This document shows, in pieces, positions 15,999-24,197 of a stretch of DNA of 64,000 bases. The translations under genes were made by a program, and so were the position numbers. Location of the stretch: IMG/VR virus record IMGVR_UViG_3300044640_002737, positions 186,001 to 250,000 of that record. One strand, 5' to 3'. The stretch comes from a virus. The notes beneath the pieces were generated by a model. The model worked only from the letters and a program-made list of their open reading frames with translations. It did not search any database and was not told the origin of the DNA. Positions within the stretch are counted from its first letter, which is position 1; each line of letters opens with the position of its first letter.

Positions 15999-16557
15999 TT
16001 AATTTTTCGTATATTTCCTTATATTCATCATGATTTTGTCCACTGAATATGATCCAAAGCTCCTTCCATTCAGCCTCAGAGATCTCCCTGGTTCTATCAT
16101 AAACTTTTCTATTATGAATTTTTTCCTCTTCAGTATCCTTATCAACCAATCTACTAAGCCCAGGCTTTCCTTCAACGTCTTCGAATTCCCATGGATGATG
16201 TATAATTTCGCCAAGCTCTGCCTCGGCCATCTCTATGTAATTGTCCTCGTTGTAATTTTGAATGATCTGTGAAGCTCTTCTCATGGCATTAACCTTTTTC
16301 ATTCTAGGTTTATCTATTTCCAATCCTTTCTCTTCGAGATTAACTGACATATGATCCAATGAGATTCTTACAAATTCCAGAGTTGAATGATGGTCCCACC
16401 AGTAGTGATTCATCAGTGGTTTTCTAAACCTCCAAACATTCCTGATAAATCTTGGTATATCATAGCGAAATACCGAATACGTTTTATATAATTTACTTTC
16501 GTGCCATGTTAACCTCTTAAGGCTCTTTGCAAACGAATCGGAGAAATTTACTTCCAT
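15922..16557 (-). CDS. conserved phage protein ending WFDGxxMRGWWD
   Basis: This 211-residue protein is rich in Trp, Arg and Glu. It starts with an aromatic/basic region (RYDIPRFIRNVWRFRKPLMNHYWWDHHS) and ends WFDGTDMRGWWD. I recall this pattern from other large-phage hypothetical proteins, without a function. Its 3' end overlaps the nuclease-like gene by 77 nt. The conserved C-terminus argues that this frame is real throughout the overlap. Confidence 0.75.
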   Translation of the reverse strand: MEVNFSDSFAKSLKRLTWHESKLYKTYSVFRYDIPRFIRNVWRFRKPLMNHYWWDHHSTLEFVRISLDHMSVNLEEKGLEIDKPRMKKVNAMRRASQIIQNYNEDNYIEMAEAELGEIIHHPWEFEDVEGKPGLSRLVDKDTEEEKIHNRKVYDRTREISEAEWKELWIIFSGQNHDEYKEIYEKLNEEEKKEENHYYNWFDGTDMRGWWD

Positions 16558-16605
16558 GGTATATTAATTTTAAAATCATATACGGTTTGCTCTAATTAGT
16601 TTCAC

Positions 16606-16645
16606 AAAAAAGGCCGAAATCTGATTGATATCGGCCTTTTTTATA
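16606..16645 (-). terminator. intrinsic terminator
   Basis: A GGCCGA/TCGGCC stem extended by A-T pairs has a 13-nt loop and T-runs on both strands. It follows the acidic gene ending at 16657 on the minus strand. Confidence 0.8.
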
Positions 16646-16656
16646 TTTTTTAAAGA

Positions 16657-17097
16657 TTAAGCTTCTTCTTCCTCCTCTTCGTCATCATCTTCATCTTCAT
16701 CGTCGTCTTCCTCTTCTTCATCTTCCTTATCATCATCTTCACCCTCGATATTAACGATGATATTATCTACCTCAGGTTCAGCTAGTTCGTCGTCTCCGCT
16801 TTCCTCCTCGTGACCTGGATTTTCCATTTCATTTCTAATCCACTCAGCAACTTCCTGAATATCATCTTTAGATGTAGCGATATGATCAGCTGCCCAATCA
16901 TGCCCATTTTTCAGCATGTTATCAACTTGCTCTGGTTCCATTTTAAGAATCTCATCAATATAATGTTTGATAGATGCAAGATTCTGAAAGAACATATAAT
17001 GTTGTGGATCACCACCATGTTCTTCTCCATGCTCCTCCTTAATAGAAGGTGCAGCTTTTGATTTTTTAAAATCTTCGAATGAAGCTATTTTATTCAT
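16657..17097 (-). CDS. acidic protein with capsid-targeting-like leader
   Basis: The 146-residue protein begins MNKIASFEDFKKSKAAPSIKE, with F-x-x-F at residues 7 and 10 and a possible I-K-E cleavage site at 19-21. The middle is helical (residues 30-90). The C-terminal ~45 residues are almost only Asp and Glu. It looks like an internal head protein: a leader for packaging plus a DNA-mimicking acidic tail. This is inferred from the leader and composition. Confidence 0.7.
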   Translation of the reverse strand: MNKIASFEDFKKSKAAPSIKEEHGEEHGGDPQHYMFFQNLASIKHYIDEILKMEPEQVDNMLKNGHDWAADHIATSKDDIQEVAEWIRNEMENPGHEEESGDDELAEPEVDNIIVNIEGEDDDKEDEEEEDDDEDEDDDEEEEEEA

Positions 17098-17114
17098 AGG
17101 TTTTCTTTTTTTAT

Positions 17115-17122
17115 TATATATC
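17115..17122 (-). promoter_or_regulatory. GATATATA element
   Basis: An exact octamer 17 nt upstream of the acidic leader-bearing gene. Confidence 0.55.
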
Positions 17123-17133
17123 GGTATACCATA

Positions 17134-17733
17134 TTAGTTTCCTAATAAGTAGTCGCTATATTTGAGTTTGGTTGGTTTTATGTTGGGAAAATAGTATTTA
17201 TACACTTTTTTGGTTTTTTCGACGTATATCGTCTTATAAAATCCGTCGGGAACAGTGGCTCCTGTTGGTAGCTTCTTAGATTTTGCGGTAAATACTAATT
17301 CTATTGTCACTGTAACTTTACTGCTTTTAGCTAATTCTCTTTCATATTCTTCAAGGATTCGCCAAACTCCTCTGTTAAGGTATTGATCCTGTAATGCGCA
17401 ATTGAGGTAACTGAATGTCTTCTTAAGCATGTCTTTGGTACAATTAAAATCAGCAGCGGGTGCTAGATGTCCTTTATCGTACAGATTTTTGACATAATCC
17501 AGATTGTCTGAGGTTTTTATACTGTCGTTGGTATAGAAGTCCATACCAGCTCTAGATGCTGTTCCAGTGGGACATAGCACATCATATTTTATGAATCTTG
17601 GTTGCTCCAGCTTCTCACTGTAGATAACCTCATAGATATCAGTTTTAACTTTAACCGAATCCCTAAGAACCTGAGAAAATAAAAGATTGGTTGAAAATAA
17701 TAGGGTTAATAATAATAACGTTTTGGCTTTCAT
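17134..17733 (-). CDS. secreted DNA/RNA non-specific endonuclease
   Basis: The 199-residue protein starts with a signal peptide (MKAKTLLLLTLLFSTNLLFS). The mature part has the NUC1-type motif DKGHLAPAADF (about 86-96; His is the catalytic base) and a downstream Asn/Trp block LQDQYLNRGVWRILEEYE with the metal-binding Asn. The motif has Lys where most families have Arg. The enzyme would cut DNA and RNA outside the cytoplasm. Possible roles are scavenging nucleotides or destroying incoming or competitor DNA at the envelope; neither is shown. Confidence 0.85.
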   Translation of the reverse strand: MKAKTLLLLTLLFSTNLLFSQVLRDSVKVKTDIYEVIYSEKLEQPRFIKYDVLCPTGTASRAGMDFYTNDSIKTSDNLDYVKNLYDKGHLAPAADFNCTKDMLKKTFSYLNCALQDQYLNRGVWRILEEYERELAKSSKVTVTIELVFTAKSKKLPTGATVPDGFYKTIYVEKTKKVYKYYFPNIKPTKLKYSDYLLGN

Positions 17734-17750
17734 TTAAAATTGTTTTAGCC

Positions 17751-17758
17751 TATATATC
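17751..17758 (-). promoter_or_regulatory. GATATATA element
   Basis: An exact octamer 17 nt upstream of the secreted nuclease gene. Confidence 0.55.
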
Positions 17759-17802
17759 ATCAGTATTAACCCTATATTATAATTTTATATTCGGTTGAAT
17801 AA

Positions 17803-17816
17803 AAGGGTGCCTTCCG
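17803..17816 (+). repeat. AAGGGTGCCTT repeat, copy A
   Basis: This copy lies between the Zn-ribbon gene and the nuclease gene and reads AAGGGTGCCTTCCG on the plus strand. The same 11-mer occurs inverted at 18775-18785. Confidence 0.5.
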
Positions 17817-17831
17817 AATTAAATTAATTTA

Positions 17832-18725
17832 TTATTCCATGGATTCTCCGCAGTTTGGACAGAATTTCCATGTTTTCTTTTTCATTCTTGTTCCACAGCC
17901 TGTGCAGTATGATCTGATTTCAGATACCTCTACTGGCTTAGTGGATCTTGGTAATATTTGATATTCACTAGTGTATGAGCTGTACAGAGAATAAGATCCG
18001 CTATCATTACCAAAAGACTGATCCGATTTACTTCCCTTCTCTACCATACCGGTTTCTAAAGTTCCTGATACATTAGCAGATCCAGCTACAGGAGAGCTAT
18101 AATAAGCGGTATTCCCTGAGGAAAGAGATGATGTAAAAGATATGTTATTATTAGCGGCAGAGGTCGTGGTAAAAGTTGTACCCGTTGTACCGGATAGTGT
18201 TGTACCACAATAAACATTCCCGCCAAAACTTCCACCCCAGCTTCCACCGTACCACGGATTTGTTGGATATTGGGTGAATATTGCAGTCCCGGTATTAATA
18301 GAGATCGGATTATTGAATACTGGTATCTCCTTAAAGAACTCAACCTTAACCTTACCATTATTTCTGATTGCAGCCTTTACTTCATCAGACGAATCTACCT
18401 CATAGGTTGAAAATAAGAATTTCTTCTTTTCGTCCAGGTATCTATCAAGGAAGTATCTCTGTCCCGGCTTAAGAACTAAGCCAGTGTTGCTAATCAATTT
18501 ATCATTAAGATAAATTTTAGCTAGGTATTTTTCAGATGTTGGATTAAATAACTCAATCTGAAATTCCTGGTTATCGTCAAGGTAAACCAGATCCTCGTTT
18601 GCTCCGTATATTTTTTGTCTATTGCTGGCTACGGCTACCCAAGCTTCAGGAGAATTTAGCCCCTGCATTGTTTTGTTTGTTTTCATTTTACCTTTTTTAT
18701 TTTTTAAAATCCCATCACTGCTCAT
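17832..18725 (-). CDS. Zn-ribbon protein with Ser/Gly-rich linker
   Basis: In this 297-residue protein residues about 30-150 form a beta-rich domain (AWVAVASNRQKIYG ... LKPGQRYFLDRY). Residues 155-260 are Ser/Gly/Thr/Tyr-rich and probably disordered. The C-terminus is a zinc ribbon, CTGCGTRMKKKTWKFCPNCG. An ATG at 18686 gives a version 13 residues shorter and is equally plausible. The family is not named by me. The gene is flanked on both sides by an inverted AAGGGTGCCTT sequence. A virion-surface or adaptor role is possible. Confidence 0.7.
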   Translation of the reverse strand: MSSDGILKNKKGKMKTNKTMQGLNSPEAWVAVASNRQKIYGANEDLVYLDDNQEFQIELFNPTSEKYLAKIYLNDKLISNTGLVLKPGQRYFLDRYLDEKKKFLFSTYEVDSSDEVKAAIRNNGKVKVEFFKEIPVFNNPISINTGTAIFTQYPTNPWYGGSWGGSFGGNVYCGTTLSGTTGTTFTTTSAANNNISFTSSLSSGNTAYYSSPVAGSANVSGTLETGMVEKGSKSDQSFGNDSGSYSLYSSYTSEYQILPRSTKPVEVSEIRSYCTGCGTRMKKKTWKFCPNCGESME

Positions 18726-18771
18726 TATACATGAACAATTCTAAGGCCACTCTGACCCGGGACACTAAGCA

Positions 18772-18785
18772 CGAAAGGCACCCTT
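18772..18785 (-). repeat. AAGGGTGCCTT repeat, copy B
   Basis: This copy is in the 5' leader of the Zn-ribbon gene and reads AAGGGTGCCTTTCG on the minus strand. It is part of an unusually GC-rich leader that also holds a CCCGGG palindrome. Confidence 0.5.
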
Positions 18786-18789
18786 AAAT

Positions 18790-18797
18790 TATATATC
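18790..18797 (-). promoter_or_regulatory. GATATATA element
   Basis: An exact octamer 64 nt upstream of the Zn-ribbon gene, leaving a GC-rich leader unusual for this genome. Confidence 0.5.
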
Positions 18798-18809
18798 CTA
18801 ATTAAAAAA

Positions 18810-19259
18810 TTAGTTCCATTCATCGTCATCGAAATCCGAACCGTAACCATGGTCATCAAGTTCTTCATTCCATTCTTCATCTTCTCCTAATATTCCTCTA
18901 TCATTTTCCTTGATAACGTTGATCCATTTCTGACCATCCTTGTACCAAACAGAAGATGTGTGTTGATATTCACTTACCCATTCTATCTTGGAATCGTTTT
19001 CCCATCCACCTGGTATAATCGAATCTATATTTTCAATTAAATTACCAAGTTCTTCCTGTACATCAGCATCAAATATTATATCCTCCGCATAAACTTCAAG
19101 ATAGCTATTAAAATTGATTGAAAGACTATCGTTAAAAATAGATCTAAATGGGGTGTTATCAACACCAAGATCTAAGATATCCTTTATTCCCTCTATTTCA
19201 CCTTTAGTGAATTTGTTTTTTGATATTAACTCTATAGTTAGTAGATAATTAGATTTCAT
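18810..19259 (-). CDS. acidic protein, unknown function
   Basis: This 149-residue protein has an alpha/beta N-terminal part, a Trp-containing segment (WVSEYQHTSSVWYKDGQKWINV) and a very acidic C-terminal tail ending DDDEWN. No catalytic motif is visible. A GATATATA-like variant (GGTATATAG) lies about 12 nt upstream. Confidence 0.7.
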   Translation of the reverse strand: MKSNYLLTIELISKNKFTKGEIEGIKDILDLGVDNTPFRSIFNDSLSINFNSYLEVYAEDIIFDADVQEELGNLIENIDSIIPGGWENDSKIEWVSEYQHTSSVWYKDGQKWINVIKENDRGILGEDEEWNEELDDHGYGSDFDDDEWN

Positions 19260-19295
19260 TTTGTTATTTTTTTAACTATATACCAAAAAAAGTTT

Positions 19296-20354
19296 TTATT
19301 TTTTGAACCTGTCATATGAATTCACGGTTATCATATTCCATTCGGCTTTACCTATAAAGTCTTCCAGTGTTGTTGCATTAGAATAGCTCATTGCAGAACT
19401 TAGATAACTTTTGAAGTTATCTGTCCATCCTGATATCGTATATTCAACCTCCTGCACCCTAGTAACTCCCTCACTGGTCTTTAATATAGATTTACCCATA
19501 GCGGTCTGTGCCTCCTTGGTACTCATCCCTCTAAAATTTTTAAACATCTTAGCACCGTTTTTAAATAGGTTCTCCGTGTCAACAGAATATTGGTTTACTT
19601 TACTATCATAATTGATACTTCTATTACTAAGATAGGTTTCACCGCAACTTTCTAAAGCTTTATTCAGTATTGATCCCAACATAACATAATCAGCACCTAA
19701 TGCTAGCGCCTTTATAATATCGGAGTAGTTTTTAAATCCACCATCAGCAACAATCTTTGCTGGATTGTCTATGGTGCAGCTTACATCATAGCATTCCTTA
19801 ATTAGCGATGCCATGGGATAGCCAACTCCAGTCTGGACTGTTGTTAAGCAACCAGCCCCATTACCTATACCAATTCTAATGTAATCAGCTCCAGCTGACG
19901 AGAAAAGCCTATAAGTTTCCGGATGTGCTATATTACCAACCATTAATATCATGGAATTTCCATACTGCTCCTTTGCTCTCCTTGTTATATCAAGTAGCTT
20001 GTTCATATGTCCATTCGCTATATCAATCAACATGTAAAAAGGACCTCCTTCTATAGAAATTTCTCCAAGAAATATCGATTCAAATTCATCCATTCCCACA
20101 GATCTAAATAAATCATGGGATGTTACGATAACATTACCCAGCTTTTCAGTTCTTGGCATTACGACCTTGATACCGTTTCTGAAAAAGAAATCCTTATTTT
20201 CACTAGATACTACCGTGTCCATTGGAGCAGTAAATATAGGAAGATATTCATCATCGTATAGAACATTCACCTGCTTTCTGGTACTGATATCAGTTATGAT
20301 AGCAGGTGAAATTAGGATGTCATTAAAATCAAACTTTGGTTGTTTAGGTTGCAT
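19296..20354 (-). CDS. IMP dehydrogenase/GMP reductase family enzyme
   Basis: A TIM-barrel purine enzyme of 352 residues without CBS domains. The catalytic loop is GIGNGAGCLTT with Cys 169. The phosphate-binding blocks are ADGGFKNYSDIIKALALGADYVMLG. The flap region FRGMSTKEAQ followed by KTSEGVTR looks more like GMP reductase than IMPDH. It would act on GMP/IMP (or XMP) with NAD(P)H. It fits a phage that reshapes the host purine pool alongside its ribonucleotide reductase. It lies 3 nt from the next gene. Confidence 0.85.
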   Translation of the reverse strand: MQPKQPKFDFNDILISPAIITDISTRKQVNVLYDDEYLPIFTAPMDTVVSSENKDFFFRNGIKVVMPRTEKLGNVIVTSHDLFRSVGMDEFESIFLGEISIEGGPFYMLIDIANGHMNKLLDITRRAKEQYGNSMILMVGNIAHPETYRLFSSAGADYIRIGIGNGAGCLTTVQTGVGYPMASLIKECYDVSCTIDNPAKIVADGGFKNYSDIIKALALGADYVMLGSILNKALESCGETYLSNRSINYDSKVNQYSVDTENLFKNGAKMFKNFRGMSTKEAQTAMGKSILKTSEGVTRVQEVEYTISGWTDNFKSYLSSAMSYSNATTLEDFIGKAEWNMITVNSYDRFKK

Positions 20355-20357
20355 TTC

Positions 20358-20720
20358 TTAAAGATTATTTTCTTCTCTCAGTTTTCTTTCAGTTTCTTCG
20401 TGTTGATCAAGTTCAGATCTTCTCTCATCTGGCATTCTTCTAGCGAACAATCTAAAAGTTTTCTGACCATCTCCAGATTGAAAGATTAAACTAGAATCCG
20501 ACCTTGCTTTTAGCACGAATGATAATTCTCCAGGTTCAGTCTTGTCATTGCTCCATGCTATAACTATTGGATCTTCCTCGTCGAATTGGCAAACCCACTC
20601 GGCTCTATCAAATTCCTCTATACCAAGGATTTCCATCTCCTCAGATTCATCCATTACTGGATCGATAATAACTTCCCCCGTTAGAGGATTGATGTTTACA
20701 TCTAATTCTTTATTTTCCAT
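20358..20720 (-). CDS. acidic protein, unknown function
   Basis: This 120-residue protein has an acidic N-terminal region, a beta-rich centre (FDRAEWVCQFDEEDPIVIAW) and a charged C-terminal helix. No leader motif or catalytic motif is seen. It lies between the RNase HII gene (6 nt away) and the purine enzyme gene (3 nt away). Confidence 0.65.
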   Translation of the reverse strand: MENKELDVNINPLTGEVIIDPVMDESEEMEILGIEEFDRAEWVCQFDEEDPIVIAWSNDKTEPGELSFVLKARSDSSLIFQSGDGQKTFRLFARRMPDERRSELDQHEETERKLREENNL

Positions 20721-20726
20721 GATTTA

Positions 20727-21305
20727 TTAAATAAAATTTTGACAAAATGTTTTTCTGTGATGTTTGGTTATTCCAGTCTCCCTGATGGCCTTAATATGAT
20801 CAGCTGTTCCATATCCTACATTTCTTGACCATAGATATTTTGGGTACTGTGAATCTAATTCTCTCATCAGCTTGTCCCTATGGACTTTAGCTAATATCGA
20901 CGCAGCTGAGATACTAAAGATTTTAGAATCACCTTTAATGACGCATTCATAAGGTATTCCCTGATGACCAGGAAATCTATCACCATCAATATAAAGAAAA
21001 TCTGGCTTATGTGAGCATGCATCAATAGCTCTTTTCATAGCTAAGAATGTGGCTTGTAAAATGTTCATCTGATCTATTTCCTGCGGAGATGCTGCTCCAA
21101 TACCCCAAGATATTGCATTATCCTTTATTAATAGCTCCAGCTCCTCTCGCTTCTTTAGACTTTTGATAGTTTTACTGTCCTTAATCCGGCTGTCATGAAA
21201 ATCCGCTGGCAATATAACAGCGGCTGCAACTACAGGTCCACTAAGTCCCCCGCGTCCAACTTCGTCAACCCCCGCAATAAATTTATAACTGCTAATATCC
21301 ATCAT
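20727..21305 (-). CDS. rnhB: ribonuclease HII
   Basis: This 192-residue enzyme cleaves RNA in RNA-DNA hybrids. The N-terminal AGVDEVGRGGLSGPVVAAAVI carries the D-E and GRG residues of RNase HII, and YIDGDRFPG and AASILAKVHRDKLM supply the remaining Asp and Lys. It has close to the family's usual length. In a phage it would remove replication primers, which T4 does with an unrelated RNase H. It overlaps the next upstream gene by one base. Confidence 0.95.
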   Translation of the reverse strand: MMDISSYKFIAGVDEVGRGGLSGPVVAAAVILPADFHDSRIKDSKTIKSLKKREELELLIKDNAISWGIGAASPQEIDQMNILQATFLAMKRAIDACSHKPDFLYIDGDRFPGHQGIPYECVIKGDSKIFSISAASILAKVHRDKLMRELDSQYPKYLWSRNVGYGTADHIKAIRETGITKHHRKTFCQNFI

Positions 21306-22882
21306 TATTTGAGTTTTATAGTGGTGAATTCACCTTTAATGAAATTTATGTGTTGAGCCTTACCATCAGCATGAACTATAACGTGTGATTGTAACCATCC
21401 ACTAGGGCCTAGATTATAATTAACTCTAAGTTTGGTTGATGTACCGACAGCTAAAGCACCATCCTTTCTACCGGGTGAGTGGTAGTGACCAACTACTATT
21501 TTAGTGTTTAGCTTTCTGAATTGCAGAAGTGAACCTCTGGATCCATTTGATCCTATGTCCCCGTGCTGTCCTAATTCCCATCCATTTATAACGAAGCTAT
21601 CACTTCGGTCTAATGTTTTGAATGTAGGAAATCTTTTATTTATAAGATGCGGTATAATCCCCTTAGGTGCCTCACCTTTTAATAGCAATGCACTAAATTC
21701 CATATATTCTATGGAATTCTTCAGCGTACTTGCTTTTCTCCAATCTGTGTTTTTAAGCCATCTATCTAAGAAATCATCATGGTTACTTCTAACTATAGTA
21801 ACGTTATATTTCTCGAAATCCTCCAGACCAATTAGCATTGCATCTATTTCCTTTCTTAGAGAATTTGTACCGTCCATTTCTCTATGATACTGTATAAATG
21901 GATCGTTTGATTCGTGATGATTTATTGAAAGTCCATCAAAAACATCATGCAAAACTACATTTTCAGGTTCTAAGTTACTAAAAAGCTCCAATGTTTTCTT
22001 TATAACTTCCGGATCATGTTGACCGTAGTGTAAATCCCCTAATATCGCTGCTGGTATTTTAGTTATCCTAGTAACCTCACTAATGTTACTATCAGGATTA
22101 TATTTAACCGAATGATAAAGATCGTGGAAATCACCGTCGTCCGTTGCTGTTACTTGTCTTGCAAAGAATATTTTTGAATCCTTTATCTCAACAACAACAA
22201 ACCCTAGAGTGTGGTGGAATTCTCCTTTCTTTCCAGATTTTGAATCTGTATAATTTTTAACCGTACATGCTCCAGTGGTCATCATCATCTTCGGAAGATT
22301 ACCCTCTAGTACAGGAATGGTTTCCATGTGTACCTTTGGAGATCCAAATACGCATGAATTAACTCCGCTCATACCTTGTAGTCCAGTCATTGGATCAACA
22401 GCTGTTGGCTGTATCTTCACATCAGACATAATCCACATATGTTTATGAACCTCATGTCTATTCGCATCCAGGAATGGTTCTATTCTAGGGGCCCAAGTAT
22501 CATATTTCTTATCAGAAAATACTGAAGTTGGATTTTTGTATCTACCCGCTATTACGTGTATATCAGCTCCAATGAAATTAGCATATTCTTCAAGATTTGA
22601 AAAGAATACATCATGAACAGGGGTGTCATTTTGAGCCCAAGTTATGATAAATCTTTTTTTCTTCTTATCGAATTTCCTCTCTTTGGCTTTTATGAGTTGT
22701 GGTGATTCTTGTATCGATTTTTCTGTGATCCCTAATTTGGAGATCCAACTCTGAACTGTTCTTTCGGATTTTCCAAGATATTGACTTAGTTGCTTCATTC
22801 GTTCGTCCCAAGAAGCCTTTCTATTCCAATATATTTCCGAAATTTCAAAGATTTGTTCTGCAGTAAGTTCTGAAAATTTCAT
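21305..22882 (-). CDS. HTH-metallophosphoesterase, possible DNase
   Basis: 525 residues are read from the ATG at 22882. An upstream GTG at 22972 would add 30 residues that cross a long hairpin. The N-terminus holds a helix-turn-helix (MKQLSQYLGKSERTVQSWISKLGI). Residues about 290-480 form a calcineurin-type phosphoesterase: LGDLHYGQHD, HDVFDG, RSNHDDFLDRW, LGQHGD and VVGHYHSPG provide the metal ligands. The middle is family-specific. One phage protein with this fold and similar length is the T5 A1 DNase. Homology to A1 is a hypothesis. Nuclease activity on host DNA is one plausible role. Confidence 0.75.
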   Translation of the reverse strand: MKFSELTAEQIFEISEIYWNRKASWDERMKQLSQYLGKSERTVQSWISKLGITEKSIQESPQLIKAKERKFDKKKKRFIITWAQNDTPVHDVFFSNLEEYANFIGADIHVIAGRYKNPTSVFSDKKYDTWAPRIEPFLDANRHEVHKHMWIMSDVKIQPTAVDPMTGLQGMSGVNSCVFGSPKVHMETIPVLEGNLPKMMMTTGACTVKNYTDSKSGKKGEFHHTLGFVVVEIKDSKIFFARQVTATDDGDFHDLYHSVKYNPDSNISEVTRITKIPAAILGDLHYGQHDPEVIKKTLELFSNLEPENVVLHDVFDGLSINHHESNDPFIQYHREMDGTNSLRKEIDAMLIGLEDFEKYNVTIVRSNHDDFLDRWLKNTDWRKASTLKNSIEYMEFSALLLKGEAPKGIIPHLINKRFPTFKTLDRSDSFVINGWELGQHGDIGSNGSRGSLLQFRKLNTKIVVGHYHSPGRKDGALAVGTSTKLRVNYNLGPSGWLQSHVIVHADGKAQHINFIKGEFTTIKLK

Positions 22883-22894
22883 TAATCTATTTAC

Positions 22895-22929
22895 TTTTTG
22901 TTGGTTATGTTTTATACCACCAACAAAAA
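22895..22929 (-). promoter_or_regulatory. 11-bp inverted repeat upstream of the metallophosphoesterase gene
   Basis: TTTTTGTTGGT (22895-22905) is perfectly mirrored by ACCAACAAAAA (22919-22929) with a 13-nt loop, ending 12 nt before the ATG. A second short hairpin, GGTTTC/GAAACC, lies at 22934-22950. These could be a 5'-UTR regulatory structure or an operator. They also argue against the upstream GTG start. Confidence 0.5.
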
Positions 22930-22984
22930 TAAAGGTTTCAAAAAGAAACCCATAATTACTATTTTTATCCACATTATATGAGGA

Positions 22985-23221
22985 TTATTCCACATATTCA
23001 CCAGTAGCTCCTACCTGATTATCGATCTCAACCGAATTAAAAAACCATACGAGATATCTACATTTTTCAAACTCTTCAGTTGATTCATAGTAAGCCAGCA
23101 TTGACTTTTTAAGCAATTCTCTCCTGTAATATATGCGTTCGCTCATAATACTTATGCTACCATATTTTACCATGCTACTAAGGGCATTCTCAAAAATCTG
23201 TCTATCTAATTTTTTCTCCAT
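22985..23221 (-). CDS. small helical protein with FEKC motif
   Basis: This 78-residue, all-helical protein carries the motif EEFEKCRYLVWF (about residues 48-59), also seen in the next two genes. It overlaps its upstream neighbour by 20 nt. The function is unknown. Confidence 0.65.
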   Translation of the reverse strand: MEKKLDRQIFENALSSMVKYGSISIMSERIYYRRELLKKSMLAYYESTEEFEKCRYLVWFFNSVEIDNQVGATGEYVE

Positions 23222-23402
23222 CTTTACTATTAAGTAATATATCCCTTAGATGCTTACATTTTTCATAATCCTCAAAGTATTCAAAAATTCTTATACAATC
23301 TACTATCTCATCACTGGATTTTATTACTCCTCTTACTATCAATGAGTATCTTGATAAATTGTCGTCATATTTCTGAATATCTGCCACTTTCATAGGTATC
23401 AT
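23202..23402 (-). CDS. small helical protein with YEKC motif
   Basis: This 66-residue protein contains EDYEKCKHLRDIL (about 44-56), similar to the UVR-type helix hairpin but with Cys in place of Ala. It overlaps the neighbours on both sides by 4-20 nt. Confidence 0.65.
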   Translation of the reverse strand: MIPMKVADIQKYDDNLSRYSLIVRGVIKSSDEIVDCIRIFEYFEDYEKCKHLRDILLNSKDGEKIR

Positions 23403-23695
23403 CCAGTTATTAGTTCAGTGAGATCCAATATTTCCCTGCACTTTTCATACTCCTCTCTATCCTCGCAAACTTTCAGATAATTTTCTAAAAATAAATAAAA
23501 TTGCTTGTTATCGAGACTAAATGTGATCCCAGAAATAGGTGATTCGTGACTAGATTTGGATAGGAGAGTAAATATTTCTATCCTATCATAATTATCCAAT
23601 ATCGCTTCTTTTACTTTCTCGTAAATCGCATCACCTAGAAGTGATCTACTTTCAGATTTAGAACCAATTATATCTTTAAAAAACCAGGATTCCAT
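23399..23695 (-). CDS. small helical protein with YEKC motif
   Basis: This 98-residue protein ends with EEYEKCREILDLTELITG. Its N-terminal part has a predicted beta hairpin (GITFSLDNKQFYLFLENYL). It is the first of three tandem genes sharing the motif, suggesting local duplication. Confidence 0.65.
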   Translation of the reverse strand: MESWFFKDIIGSKSESRSLLGDAIYEKVKEAILDNYDRIEIFTLLSKSSHESPISGITFSLDNKQFYLFLENYLKVCEDREEYEKCREILDLTELITG

Positions 23696-23716
23696 AAAAA
23701 TAGTTTTTAATTAGTG

Positions 23717-24112
23717 TTATCCAACACCGAATATAACCTTAAGAGCAATAGCAGCTATAGCAGTGAATATAATCCACATTGCTTTATTTATTCCGCTTTG
23801 CCATTTCTTAAGATCATTAAGATCAACGTTAAATTGCAAATAGTCCTCATATCTACTTTCCTCTTGTACCCTAAACTTGGTGTTCTCGTTAACCTTAACG
23901 ATAACACCAGTATCTGGATCAAGTAATTTCTTCTTTATATCAGAAACATCCTCCTTCAAGGATTTTTGATCTAGTCTAAGTCCCTCGACTGCATCCTGTA
24001 GGTGTTTTAACTCACCATTAGGCATCGTGGACTTCAATCTAGAAATCTCGTCTAAAATTTGCTTCATCAGAAGTGTCTGACTAATGTTGTTATTTTCCTC
24101 CATGATAATCAT
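23717..24112 (-). CDS. coiled-coil protein with C-terminal TM
   Basis: About 131 residues from the ATG at 24112; a TTG at 24130 and an ATG at 24103 are alternatives. A long heptad region (about 15-75) is followed by a basic linker (LNDLKKWQSGINKA) and one C-terminal TM (MWIIFTAIAAIALKVIFGVG). This tail-anchored layout is common in small phage membrane proteins of unknown role; a holin-like part is possible but not shown. Confidence 0.7.
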   Translation of the reverse strand: MIIMEENNNISQTLLMKQILDEISRLKSTMPNGELKHLQDAVEGLRLDQKSLKEDVSDIKKKLLDPDTGVIVKVNENTKFRVQEESRYEDYLQFNVDLNDLKKWQSGINKAMWIIFTAIAAIALKVIFGVG

Positions 24113-24144
24113 TTGGTTTTGCCCAATCAAAAGAATATCCTAAC

Positions 24145-24152
24145 TATATATC
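24145..24152 (-). promoter_or_regulatory. GATATATA element
   Basis: An exact octamer 32 nt upstream of the ATG at 24112. Confidence 0.5.
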
Positions 24153-24197
24153 ATGTCGGATATGAAGAAGTGATCTAAATAAAGTTGATATATTATT

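Noticed and set aside
22924-22931. TATTTTTG as a sixth early promoter before the metallophosphoesterase gene
   Set aside because: No T-run lies 16 nt upstream and the site overlaps a hairpin, so the conserved architecture is missing.
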